From: an uncultured Ferrovum sp.
GTDB lineage: Bacteria; Pseudomonadota; Gammaproteobacteria; Burkholderiales; Ferrovaceae
DNA: 44,550 nucleotides
Assembly: GCA_903893215.1 (NCBI GenBank)
Contig: CAITLJ010000060.1
Coordinates: 1-44,550, forward strand
Direction of reading: 5' to 3'
Shown here: positions 36,621-44,550 of the stretch, one piece after another
Layout: every line of letters begins with the position of its first letter
Numbering within the stretch: the first letter of the stretch is position 1
Translations under genes and position numbers: made by a program
Notes under the pieces: model-generated
What the model saw: the letters and a program-made list of their open reading frames with translations, nothing else
Told to the model about the DNA's origin: nothing
Databases searched by the model: none

Positions 36621-38548
36621 CGATGCACACCCGCAAGCGTGCCGGCGGCGGCGGCGGCGGCGGCGGCGACGGTGCGGCCGGGCAAGGTTGGCGCCGTCCA
36701 GGCGCTCACCGAGCACAGTTGCTGGTCCTGGCGCAGGCGGGCGCAGAAGGCCTGCGCGCTGGCCTCGTCGGCAAAATGCACCACGCGCAATTCGAAGGCG
36801 GCGTCTGGGCTGTCGTTCAGCCCGTCGGTCAGGCGCGTGGCCTGCAATGCAAGGCTGGACGTGTCGGGATAACGGCGGCGCAGGTCGCGCTGGATGGCTG
36901 GCAAGGCGATGGCATGCTGCACCCCCGGCAGGTTGACCGCCCATCCGCCGGCATCGGATTCGCCAGGCTGGGGTTTGCCTGGGTACGGCGTGGTCTCGTC
37001 CAGCCAGAGCGTGAATGCGGCGCCCTCGGGCAGGGTGTCGGCGGCCGGCATGATGCCCAGCGCCTGATACAGGCTAATCAGAGACTTCAGGTATTCACCC
37101 TGCAAACGCAACTGCTCGGCACGCGCCTGCTGCCAGACGCGCTGGGCTTCCAGCAGCGTGGCGGTGCTTGCGGCGCCGATGCCGAAGGCCTGCCGGTTCA
37201 GGGCCAGGATCCGTGCGGTGGCCTGTTCGGCTGCCTGTTGTGCACCCATCCGTGCGCGGGTGGCCTGCACATTGGCGAGGGCATCGTCCACCTCACGGGC
37301 CGCCTGCAGCAGGGTGCGTTGGTAGGTGCTGACCATTTCTTCATGGGTACGCTGACTGAGCGCCTGGTCGTTGGCACGGCGACCGCCATCAAAAATCACC
37401 GGAGTGAGGGTGGCTACCGCGTCCCAAAGAAAAAACTGTGACTGCAGCAGGTGGGCAAGACCGGTGCCGCTAAAGCCGCTCTGGGCCGAAAAGCTGACTG
37501 GTGGCAGCAGCCGCGCACGCGCCACCGCGATGTCGGCACGCGCAGCGCGCATACGTGCTTCCACCATCTGTACGTCCGGTCGCTGCAGCAGAAGGCGCGT
37601 GGACAAGGGGACCGACGCATCCGGCACGCGCAGGCTGTCCACGCCCGTGTCGGACAAGCCCAGCTGGCCCGGTGTGGTGCCGGCCAGGAAGGCCAGCGCG
37701 CTGGCTGCCTGGTCACGCTGCAGTTCCAGCATCGGCAGGGTAGCCTCCAGGGCGGCCAGAGCCGCGCGGTTGCGTTCCAGGTCTTCCAGGGTGGCATCGT
37801 GGGCATCCAGCGATTGCTGCACGCTGTGCAGCGCATCCTGGCTGGTGCGCACTTCATCGCGGGTCAGATGGATTGCATCGTTCGCAGCCAGGTAGCTGAT
37901 GTAGGTGCCCACCAGATTGGCCAGCACCGTGCGTTGCACATCCTCGCGCTGGTGGATGGCGCGCTGCACCTGCAGCCCGGCCGATTCCTGCAGCGCCTGC
38001 TGCTCGCCCCAGACATCGGGCTTCCAGCTTGCCGATACGGTGGCGAGCAGGGTTTGCTGGATGCCGGCACCGCCAGTGCTTGGCACGCCGGGAATCTGGC
38101 CTGCCGGATATTGCAGCGCACGGGTGAGCGGGGTGCTGATCTCGGGTAGGGCGCCGGCGCGCACCGAGGCTTCGCGCAGGGCAGCCTGCACCACCTGCAG
38201 GTTGGCGATACGCAGATCCGGACTGTTGGCAAGGGTGCGGTCGACCAGTTGGTCCAGTTCTGCGCAGCCCAGCCGGCTCCACCAGCGTCCAGCGGTCGAA
38301 TCGGTGGCGGGCGCGCCCCCGGCCGCAGTGGCGGCGGGCTCCCCGGCCCGCGTGTCGGCCGGCCTGTCGGGGTGGGCGTCGGGCATCGTGTCGGAGTCAG
38401 ACATCGCATCGGCATGCAAATGGTGTTGCGGCAATACCAGTTGTGGGGCATCCGGCAGCACGGCGGGCACCCCCGTACACCCGCCCAGCCAAAGGCTGGC
38501 GAACAGCAGGCGCAGGCGCAGGTCAGGGCTCACGGATGGCCTCACCAA
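36617..38548 (-). CDS. NodT-family outer-membrane factor lipoprotein with SPOR-like C-terminal domain
   Basis: The protein has 643 residues, about 150 longer than usual for the family. A lipobox (LWLGGC) lies near residue 24. Two OEP repeats follow: AELDQLVDRTLANSPDLRIA with WKPDVWGEQQALQES, and RPDVQMVEARMRAARADIAV with LTPVIFDGGRRANDQ. Residues about 545-625 form two beta-alpha-beta halves ending AFELRVVHFADEASAQAFCA, which resembles a SPOR peptidoglycan-binding domain. A poly-Ala run precedes the C-terminus. It is the outer-membrane channel of the adjacent T1SS. ATG 38548 overlaps the HlyD gene by 26 bases; GTG 38533 is an alternative start. Confidence 0.9.
   Translation of the reverse strand: MVRPSVSPDLRLRLLFASLWLGGCTGVPAVLPDAPQLVLPQHHLHADAMSDSDTMPDAHPDRPADTRAGEPAATAAGGAPATDSTAGRWWSRLGCAELDQLVDRTLANSPDLRIANLQVVQAALREASVRAGALPEISTPLTRALQYPAGQIPGVPSTGGAGIQQTLLATVSASWKPDVWGEQQALQESAGLQVQRAIHQREDVQRTVLANLVGTYISYLAANDAIHLTRDEVRTSQDALHSVQQSLDAHDATLEDLERNRAALAALEATLPMLELQRDQAASALAFLAGTTPGQLGLSDTGVDSLRVPDASVPLSTRLLLQRPDVQMVEARMRAARADIAVARARLLPPVSFSAQSGFSGTGLAHLLQSQFFLWDAVATLTPVIFDGGRRANDQALSQRTHEEMVSTYQRTLLQAAREVDDALANVQATRARMGAQQAAEQATARILALNRQAFGIGAASTATLLEAQRVWQQARAEQLRLQGEYLKSLISLYQALGIMPAADTLPEGAAFTLWLDETTPYPGKPQPGESDAGGWAVNLPGVQHAIALPAIQRDLRRRYPDTSSLALQATRLTDGLNDSPDAAFELRVVHFADEASAQAFCARLRQDQQLCSVSAWTAPTLPGRTVAAAAAAAAGTLAGVHR
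36643..36666. repeat. (CGG)8 trinucleotide run encoding poly-Ala
   Basis: Eight CGG units lie inside the 3' end of the outer-membrane factor gene. They encode most of the AAAAAAAA run near its C-terminus. Slippage would change Ala number without shifting the frame. Confidence 0.9.
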
Positions 38549-39890
38549 AGCCCTTGGTGAGCGGCCAGATCAGGTAGGACATCACCGAACGTTTGCCGAC
38601 CACCATTTCTGCTGTGAGGGTCATGCCCGGCAACATCTTGGTATCGCTGGGCAGGTTTTTCAGGTGCGACCCGGCCAGCGACAGACGTGCCCGGTAATAA
38701 TTTTCGGCCCCGGCGCCACTGCCGGGTTCGCGGTGAAAGGCGTCCTGACTGACGGTGGTCAGATGCCCTTCCAGCGTGCCGTGTTTCTGGAACGGGAAGG
38801 CATCCAGCTTGATGCTGGCCTTTTCCTTGTGATGCAGATAGCCGATATCAGTGGCATCGATCTGTACATCGGCCTCGAGCACATCGCCCAGTGGTACCAG
38901 CGTGAAAAACGGTTCGGCCTCGCGCACCACCGAACCCACCGACAGTTTTCCCGAGTCGAGCACCACCGCATCGGCCGGCGCGGTCAGTACCACCAGGCTG
39001 TGCCGGCGGCTGGCCTTGGCCAGCTGGTCTTTTACGGCATCGCGCTCGCGTGAGACCGACAGCAGTTCTTCCAGGATTTTCTGCCGCCAGCCGGCCGACC
39101 ATGCCGCTTTTTCGGCCACGATGCCCGACAGTTCGCGGTTAAGCTCCACCTGCCGGCTTTGTGCCATGTCGCGCCCGCGTTCGGCTTCGAGCAGGCGGTC
39201 ACGCACTTCCAGCAAGCGGCTCGAGACGGCCAGCTTCTTGTCCACCAGGTCAGCGGTCATGGTTTCCAACTGCGTCAGCACGCGCACGCGGTCGGCCATC
39301 GCCCGTTCGTCGTGCTGCGCGGTGAGGATGGCGGAGCGCAGGCGTGCCACGCCTTCGGACTGCTTGCGTTGCTCCGAGTCATAGCCCGACAGGCGCTCGG
39401 TGGACAGGCGCGACTGGATGGTGCTGTCGCCCGAGGCCAGCGCGATGGATGGCACGCCCTTGCCAGCCAGCGCGCCATCCAGTTCGGCCAGCTGGCGCTC
39501 CAGGCTGTCCAGCCGGGTTTGCAACTGCGCTTCGTCGGCCTCGCTGTAGGTCGGGTCAAGACTGGCCAGTTGCTGGCCCTTGCGCACTACCTGGCCGACC
39601 CGCACATCGATGGTCTGGATGGTGGAGGTTTCGGTGGACTGCACCACGATGTTGGGCAGTGGCGTGACCAGCCGGCCCTTGGCAGTGACGATCACGTCCA
39701 CTTCGGAGACATAGGCCCAGAGCAGAAAGCCTGCGAGGGCGGCGAGCAGCAGGTGCAGTGTCAGGCGCGCCACCAGCGGCAACGGCCGCCTTTCGATCTC
39801 GTCTGCGTCGGGCAGGAAATCGATCTGCGTGCTGCTGGCCTGGGCGCCGGCAACAGCGCCCTTTACAGGTGACTGGTCTGCTGATGCCAT
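38523..39890 (-). CDS. HlyD-family T1SS periplasmic adaptor (membrane fusion protein)
   Basis: The protein has 455 residues. A short cytoplasmic N-terminus is followed by one membrane helix near 45-65 (LHLLLAALAGFLLWAYVSEV). The lipoyl/barrel-sandwich half is IQTIDVRVGQVVRKGQQLAS. Long coiled-coil helices run over about 115-285. The beta-barrel half follows (LVVLTAPADAVVLDSGKLSV). PEPFFTLVP-type and MTLTAEMVVGKRSVMSYLIW segments are HlyD hallmarks. It bridges the ABC exporter to the outer-membrane factor. It overlaps the ABC gene by 28 bases and the outer-membrane factor gene by 26. Confidence 0.97.
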   Translation of the reverse strand: MASADQSPVKGAVAGAQASSTQIDFLPDADEIERRPLPLVARLTLHLLLAALAGFLLWAYVSEVDVIVTAKGRLVTPLPNIVVQSTETSTIQTIDVRVGQVVRKGQQLASLDPTYSEADEAQLQTRLDSLERQLAELDGALAGKGVPSIALASGDSTIQSRLSTERLSGYDSEQRKQSEGVARLRSAILTAQHDERAMADRVRVLTQLETMTADLVDKKLAVSSRLLEVRDRLLEAERGRDMAQSRQVELNRELSGIVAEKAAWSAGWRQKILEELLSVSRERDAVKDQLAKASRRHSLVVLTAPADAVVLDSGKLSVGSVVREAEPFFTLVPLGDVLEADVQIDATDIGYLHHKEKASIKLDAFPFQKHGTLEGHLTTVSQDAFHREPGSGAGAENYYRARLSLAGSHLKNLPSDTKMLPGMTLTAEMVVGKRSVMSYLIWPLTKGFGEAIREP

Positions 39891-42016
39891 AGCTGCTGGT
39901 AGGTCTGGCTGCGCGAGAGCAGCTCGGTGTGGGTGCCCTGGTCGGCCAACCGTCCCTGATGCATCACCAGGATGGTGTCGGCATCCACCAGGGTGGAGAG
40001 CCGGTGGGAGATCATGATCACGGTGCGGCCCTGGGCCATCTGCGACAGGTTGTTGATGAAGATCGCCTCGCTCTCGGGATCGAGGGCGCTGGCGGCTTCA
40101 TCGAGTACCAGGATGCGCGGCTTGAGCAGCAGCGAACGGGCGATCGACAGGCGTTGCTTCTGGCCGCCGCTCAGGTTGGATGCGTTCTCTTCCAGCACCG
40201 TGTCATAGCCCTGCGGCAGGCGCTGGATGAACTCGTCCGCGCCGGACAGCTGGGCGGCAGCCACCACTTCCTCGAAGGTGGCCGAGGGCTTGGCAATGCA
40301 GATGTTTTCGCGGATCGTGCCACGAAACAAAAAGTTCTCCTGCAGCACGATGCCGATCTGACGGCGCAGGTGTGGCAACTCGATTTCGCGCGCGTCGATG
40401 CCGTCAAAGCGCACGCTGCCTTCCTGGATGGCGTACAGGCCTTGCAGGATCTTGGTCAGTGTGGACTTGCCCGAACCGCTGCGTCCCACAATGCCCACCA
40501 CCGTGCCGGCCTGCAGTGCAAAGGTGGTTCGGTCGAGCGCCGGCACACTGGAACCCGGATACCGGAAGCTGACCTGATCGAAACTGATGTTACCCGTCAG
40601 GGCAGGGCGCAGGCCGCCACTTCCGGCGCGCCCCTCGGCCGGCCGGTTGAGCACTTCGCCCAGGATGCGTGCCGAGACAGCCGTCTGCTGGTAATCGTTG
40701 ATCAGGCCCACAATCTGTGCCAGCGGTCCCATCACCCGGCCCGAAAGCATCTGGAAACCGATCAGCGCGCCCACACTCAAGGTCTGGTCGAACACGCTCT
40801 GCGCGCCCACCACGATCACGAGTACCGGCAGCAGCTTGTTGAGGAAGTCGGTCACGGCATTGCCGGCCAGCGAGGTCTGCGCCACGCGGAAGTGGGCGGT
40901 GATCGACTGTGCCGACATCTCGTCCCACTGCTTGCGCAGCGCCGGTTCGATTGCCAGTGCCTTCACTGTGCGCATGCCATGGATGGCTTCCACCAGCAGG
41001 GCCTGACGCTGACCTTCGGCGGTGTTCAGGCTTTCCAGCTGGCGTTTGAACGTTGGCAGCAGCCCCCCCACGATCATTGCAATCAGCAGCGAGAACGCCA
41101 GCACGATGGCCGCCAGGACCGGCGAGTAAGAGAACATCAGCGGTAGGTACAGTAGCAGCGTCAAGGCATCGAGAATGGTGAAGAACAGTCGGCCGGTCAA
41201 AAAGTGGCGGATGCTTTCCAGTTGTTGCATCACCCTTGCCACCACCCCGGCCGAGGTGGTCTCGAAATAGTCGATCGGCAAGGCCAGCAGGTGCCCGAAG
41301 GCGCGGCGGGTGATACGCATGTCGATCTTGTTGGTGGCCGCCAGCAGCAGCACCTGGCGGATGTAGCCGAACAGCGCCTCGAACACCATGGCCACCAGCA
41401 CGCCGGCGGCCAGCACCCACAGGGTGGAGGAGCTCTGGTGCACCAGCACCTTGTCGATCACCAGCTGGAAGAAGATTGGCGACGCCATCGAGAGCACGCT
41501 CAGTGCCACGGCAGCCAACGCGATATCGCGGAAAGCGGCGCCCTGGCGCAGGATTTCCGGAATGAACCAGCGCATTCCGAACGGTTGCTGCGGATCGGTC
41601 AGGCCCAGGCTGCGCTTGAGCAGGATCACAGCGCCATTCCATTGCTTGCAGAACGACTGACGGTCGACAAAATGAATGCCGGCTGCTGCCTGCAGGGGGT
41701 CGAGCACGGCGACATCGCCTTCCGGATGCTCGGGGTCCATCCTGGCGCCAACGATGATCACGGCGCGTCCATTGTTCAGCGCGCCGATGAAGGGAAACAC
41801 GCCTTCCTGGGCAAACAGGCCCTTCCAGCTGAGCTTGGCCAGCCGGGCTTTCAGGCCCAGCGTGCCCGCCATGCGCACCACCAGCGAAGCCTTGGGCTCC
41901 TGGTCGTCCAGTGAATACTCTTCCTTCAGCCGCTCGGGGCTGACTTCCACGCCGTGATGCTGGGCGATTGCCGCCAGGCACTGGACGAAGGAATGGGAGA
42001 TGGACAGATCAGACAT
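39863..42016 (-). CDS. Type I secretion ABC exporter with degenerate C39 domain
   Basis: The protein has 717 residues. Residues 1-125 form a C39-like domain. The position of the catalytic Cys in bacteriocin exporters is Ser or non-Cys here (HSFVQCLAAIAQHHG), so it should bind cargo without cleaving it, as in HlyB. The membrane domain spans about 155-440. The nucleotide-binding domain has Walker A GRSGSGKS (511-518), signature LSGGQ (615-619), Walker B ILVLDE (635-640) and H671. It exports C-terminal-signal proteins directly from cytoplasm to exterior. It starts the tight operon with HlyD, the outer-membrane factor and the glycosyltransferases. Confidence 0.96.
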   Translation of the reverse strand: MSDLSISHSFVQCLAAIAQHHGVEVSPERLKEEYSLDDQEPKASLVVRMAGTLGLKARLAKLSWKGLFAQEGVFPFIGALNNGRAVIIVGARMDPEHPEGDVAVLDPLQAAAGIHFVDRQSFCKQWNGAVILLKRSLGLTDPQQPFGMRWFIPEILRQGAAFRDIALAAVALSVLSMASPIFFQLVIDKVLVHQSSSTLWVLAAGVLVAMVFEALFGYIRQVLLLAATNKIDMRITRRAFGHLLALPIDYFETTSAGVVARVMQQLESIRHFLTGRLFFTILDALTLLLYLPLMFSYSPVLAAIVLAFSLLIAMIVGGLLPTFKRQLESLNTAEGQRQALLVEAIHGMRTVKALAIEPALRKQWDEMSAQSITAHFRVAQTSLAGNAVTDFLNKLLPVLVIVVGAQSVFDQTLSVGALIGFQMLSGRVMGPLAQIVGLINDYQQTAVSARILGEVLNRPAEGRAGSGGLRPALTGNISFDQVSFRYPGSSVPALDRTTFALQAGTVVGIVGRSGSGKSTLTKILQGLYAIQEGSVRFDGIDAREIELPHLRRQIGIVLQENFLFRGTIRENICIAKPSATFEEVVAAAQLSGADEFIQRLPQGYDTVLEENASNLSGGQKQRLSIARSLLLKPRILVLDEAASALDPESEAIFINNLSQMAQGRTVIMISHRLSTLVDADTILVMHQGRLADQGTHTELLSRSQTYQQLWHQQTSHL

Positions 42017-42154
42017 GGGTTGGCGGGGGGCGCAGCATCAATGGGAGGATTTCCGATGACGCATGTTCCCACGCGCCCGCGCACTGCCAAACGCGGAAAA
42101 CGCCTGTGTTTAGTGGCTTATTTTCGGGGCGGAAAGGAGCCCGCTGCCGGCGCC

Positions 42155-42184
42155 GCTACCGCTACCGCCGCCGCTACCGCTACC
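42155..42184 (-). repeat. Hexanucleotide repeat carrying in-frame stop codons
   Basis: GCTACC units at 42155-42160, 42161-42166, 42173-42178 and 42179-42184 are interrupted by GCCGCC. On the minus strand, in the frame of the GT41 gene, each unit reads CGG TAG. The gene stop (42180-42182) is therefore the first of four in-frame TAG codons. Confidence 0.85.
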
Positions 42185-43997
42185 GCTCCGCTGCCGCCAA
42201 TTCGGTCAGCGCCTGTTCCAGATTGCGGGCAAAGCGGGTGGTGTCGAACAAGGCACCGGATGAGCGAACACCCTCCAGCTGCATGCGCAGGGCCTGCCTT
42301 CGGGCCGGATCGCGCGCCAGTGCCACGGCCAGCGCCACATAATCGTCGACAGATTGCGTGATCAGTTCCGGCAGGCCGGCAGCAGTGAGCAGGGCGCCGG
42401 CCATCCTGGCCGCAAAGCTGCGCCCGGTCAGGGTCACGATCGGGCACCCCATCCACAGGCAATCATTGGCGGTGGTGCCGGCGTTGAAGGGAAAAGTGTC
42501 GAGGAACAGGTCGGCCACCGCATAGCGCGCGAGATACTGTTCCGGTGCGGTGCGGGTAGCGAACACCAGCCGTTCGGGTGCCAGTCCGGCCGCAGTGGCC
42601 TCCGCCCGCAGGTTGTTTTCGGCCCAGACATTGTCGGCCAGCAGCCAGAGCACGCTGTCGGGCACGGCGCGCAGGATGCGCATCCAGGCGGCGAACATCT
42701 CCGGCGTGTATTTGAAACTGTTGTTGAACGAGCAGAATACGGTGCCGGTCGCCGGCAGGCCGCACGCGGCGCGCGACGGGGCGGCGCTGGACACGCGCTT
42801 GCGGTCGCTCACCATGTAGACATCTGGCATGTACAGCGGCTGCTCGGAGTAATGGGAGGCCTGTTCGGCAGGAATCAGGAAGCGGTCGGCAATCACATGA
42901 TCGATGCCGGGCAGTCCGGTGGTGGCCGGCAAGCCCAGATACGTCACCTGTACCGGTGCCGGCCGGTACTCGAGAATGTTCGGTCGCGCGCCGGCGGTCT
43001 GACCCTGCAGGTCGATCAGGATGTCCATCTCGAGCGCGCGCATCTTCTCGGCCGCCTGCTGGTCGTTGAGCGCATCGATGCGATGGAACTGATCGCAGGC
43101 CGCAATCACGCGGGCGCGCAGGGGTGAGCCATCGTCCCGCGTCCAGCAGAAACCGTGGACTTCGAAGTGCGTGCGGTCATGCTGCTCCATCAGTTCCACC
43201 ATCAGCATCGCGACCGGATGCAGGCAGAAATCCGACGAGAGATAGCCGATGCGCAGGCGCGTGTGGCCATAGGGTGTGGTGGGCGCCAGGCGGGGCAGGT
43301 TTTTCAGCAGGTTTTTGTCGACGTAATGACGGGCAGCCTGCAACTGGTCGGCCGGGTCGTCGCTGATGCTGAGCATGGCCAGTGCGGATGTGCTGTTGCG
43401 CATCAGGTCTGCGCTCACGCCCGGCACCTGCGCGTACACCGGCCATGCGCACACGCGCTGGCGCAGGAATACCCAATGGTGCAGCACGTCCGGTTGCTCT
43501 GGCTGCAGGTCCAGACTGCCCTGCAGGGCAGCCAGGGCCTGGTCGTAACGTTTCTGCAGTTCCAGCACTCGGCCCAGATGGTTGAAAGCCATCACCAGGG
43601 TATCGCGGTTTGCCTCCTCGGTCAGCGGCCACTGAACGATGTCCTGCCACTGCGCCACCGCATCGTCCAGCCGGCCAAGGCGTTCGTAGAGCAGACCCAG
43701 GTTCAGTCGCGGATGGATGAAGCGTGGCGCCTGCGCAATCGCGCGCAGATAGGCCGCTTCCGCACGCGGGATCCGGTCGAGCTTGTAGAGCACCGAACCC
43801 AGGTTGAATTCCACCAGATGCGCGTTGGCGGGTGGATCGGCATTCAGCCAGGTCTGGTAAAGGATTGCGGCCAGGGCCGGTTGCTGTCCTGCTTCCAGCG
43901 CCGAGGCGCGATCAATGAGGGTGAGCAGCGGCATGCTGCCCTGCCAGGCCTGAAGCAGGTCGGATTCGAATGGTGTATTGCTGCTCATGCCGTGCAT
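42180..43997 (-). CDS. TPR plus SPINDLY-type O-GlcNAc transferase homologue (GT41)
   Basis: The protein has 605 residues. TPR helices span about 40-185. The catalytic domain shows RIGYLSSDFCLHPVAMLMVE with the active-site-region His260, and DILIDLQGQTAGARPNILEY. It continues with QVTYLGLPATTGLPGIDHVI, FCSFNNSFKYTPEMFAAWMR with Lys429 in the UDP-binding position, and DLFLDTFPFNAGTTANDCLW. These are the conserved blocks of O-GlcNAc transferase and SPINDLY proteins. Family members transfer GlcNAc or another sugar to Ser/Thr of proteins in the cytoplasm. It sits between a putative T1SS cargo gene and the T1SS exporter, suggesting cargo glycosylation. ATG 43988 is an alternative start. Confidence 0.95.
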   Translation of the reverse strand: MHGMSSNTPFESDLLQAWQGSMPLLTLIDRASALEAGQQPALAAILYQTWLNADPPANAHLVEFNLGSVLYKLDRIPRAEAAYLRAIAQAPRFIHPRLNLGLLYERLGRLDDAVAQWQDIVQWPLTEEANRDTLVMAFNHLGRVLELQKRYDQALAALQGSLDLQPEQPDVLHHWVFLRQRVCAWPVYAQVPGVSADLMRNSTSALAMLSISDDPADQLQAARHYVDKNLLKNLPRLAPTTPYGHTRLRIGYLSSDFCLHPVAMLMVELMEQHDRTHFEVHGFCWTRDDGSPLRARVIAACDQFHRIDALNDQQAAEKMRALEMDILIDLQGQTAGARPNILEYRPAPVQVTYLGLPATTGLPGIDHVIADRFLIPAEQASHYSEQPLYMPDVYMVSDRKRVSSAAPSRAACGLPATGTVFCSFNNSFKYTPEMFAAWMRILRAVPDSVLWLLADNVWAENNLRAEATAAGLAPERLVFATRTAPEQYLARYAVADLFLDTFPFNAGTTANDCLWMGCPIVTLTGRSFAARMAGALLTAAGLPELITQSVDDYVALAVALARDPARRQALRMQLEGVRSSGALFDTTRFARNLEQALTELAAAER

Positions 43998-44122
43998 CCG
44001 TGTTGTCAGTCACTCCGGACTGTAAATGCCGCCAGGCATCCTGCCCGCATCATCGAACAGGGCGCACGTCGCCTGCAAGTGATTGTCCACGCTCGTCCCG
44101 CCGCCTTGCTTGCCAAATCGCC

Positions 44123-44550
44123 TTACTTTCCAAAACTCAGGGGAATTGTCTGGTTGGCGTTGGGCGGTGGGTTCACGTTGAGTGTCGGCGTGCTGGCCAC
44201 TGCCGTCGACTGTGGCAGCAGCGGCTTGCCATTGGCGTTGAAGGTACTCAATGCCGAGGCCAGGCTGGCGATCGATGGGCTGCTCAGCGCCAGGCCACCA
44301 CTGCCAGCCTTGGTGCCGAGCGAGAGGCTACTGGTATTGTTGGCAGTGGTCCCGCCGCTGGCCTGGAAGGCGTTCAGCGCGTCGGCCAGCGAGGGCGTGC
44401 TGGCGGCTGCTGCGGCTGTCGCCGCAACTGGGTTGCCGCCGGCTGCGGCTGTCGCCGCAGCTGGGTTGCCGCCGGCTGCGGCTGTCGCCGCATCGGTGGC
44501 AAACCAGACATCGCTCATGGCATGGGTGGCGCCATCGGCACTCTGGTAGC
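44123..44550 (-). CDS. Low-complexity protein, C-terminal part; putative T1SS cargo (5' end beyond window or at 44518)
   Basis: The frame is open from the window edge to TGA/TAA at 44123. An ATG at 44518 would give 131 residues, but the codons before it read YQSADGATHA, which looks like continuing protein, so a larger gene is likely. The visible part is Ala/Gly/Ser/Thr-rich, with 11-residue repeats ATAAAGGNPxA and two related segments, SLADALNAFQASGG and SLASALSTFNANGK. Similar [ALxxF] segments occur near the C-termini of large T1SS-exported proteins (family memory). Ser/Thr richness next to a GT41 gene makes it a candidate glycosylation target. Confidence 0.55.
   Translation of the reverse strand, partial: YQSADGATHAMSDVWFATDAATAAAGGNPAAATAAAGGNPVAATAAAAASTPSLADALNAFQASGGTTANNTSSLSLGTKAGSGGLALSSPSIASLASALSTFNANGKPLLPQSTAVASTPTLNVNPPPNANQTIPLSFGK
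44409..44492 (-). repeat. 33-bp tandem repeats in the cargo-like gene
   Basis: The 18-mer GCTGCGGCTGTCGCCGCA recurs at 44409, 44442 and 44475, each 33 bases apart. The intervening CTGGGTTGCCGCCG is also repeated. The units encode 11-residue ATAAAGGNPxA repeats and keep frame. Confidence 0.9.

Noticed and set aside
43155-44549. 464-codon + strand frame at the right edge
   Set aside because: It is antisense to the GT41 gene and the cargo-like gene; its protein shows no family features except low-complexity tracts from the repeats.

Overview
The window is GC-rich bacterial chromosome. Its core, about 13.2-32.5 kb, has a gene order typical of Betaproteobacteria: accA, tilS, ndk, rlmN, pilW/pilF, rodZ, ispG, hisS, yfgM-like, bamB, der, hfq, hflX, hflK, hflC, hisZ, purA, all on the + strand. 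HisZ (the partner of short-form HisG) and PilW/RodZ next to IspG fit a Gram-negative betaproteobacterium with type IV pili. I cannot name the genus from the sequence.

Left accessory region (1-11.8 kb). The first 93 bases are the 3' end of a TolC-type outer-membrane channel gene, so a type I secretion system (T1SS) probably lies just outside the left edge. It is followed by a hydrolase-TPR fusion (+). Then come, on the minus strand, a GT4 glycosyltransferase, a 1305-residue TPR-GT2-GT4 protein and a small RTX-like putative T1SS substrate. An 860-base non-coding stretch separates these from a + strand trio: an NAD-dependent epimerase/dehydratase, a DegT-type sugar aminotransferase and a GT2 glycosyltransferase.

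Bridge (11.6-13.9 kb, minus strand). This holds a PRC-barrel protein coupled to a VIT1/CCC1-like transporter, an exported SRPBCC protein, and a decayed second copy of the SRPBCC gene. A strong bidirectional terminator lies downstream of the intact SRPBCC gene.

Housekeeping block (13.9-32.5 kb). Many neighbours overlap by 4 bases (rlmN/pilW, pilW/rodZ, ispG/hisS, yfgM/bamB, hflK/hflC, hflC/hisZ). Candidate promoters precede accA, ndk and hfq. RlmN carries an unusual N-terminal extension made of 15-bp tandem repeats.

Right accessory region (32.6-44.5 kb, all minus strand). In transcription order: the 3' part of a low-complexity protein cut by the window edge (probable T1SS cargo), a TPR-SPINDLY-type O-GlcNAc transferase homologue (GT41), a T1SS ABC exporter with a degenerate C39 domain, an HlyD adaptor, a NodT-type outer-membrane factor with a SPOR-like C-terminal extension, a methyltransferase-like protein, a GT2, an NAD-dependent epimerase, a GT32-like protein and a further glycosyltransferase. 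The genes from the ABC exporter to the last glycosyltransferase overlap or nearly abut.

The most interesting reading is a dedicated secretion-plus-glycosylation system. A surface protein would be sugar-modified in the cytoplasm by the GT41 and accessory transferases, then exported by the co-encoded T1SS. Two such glyco-secretion clusters flank the conserved block. The gene layout is seen directly; the coupled function is inference.
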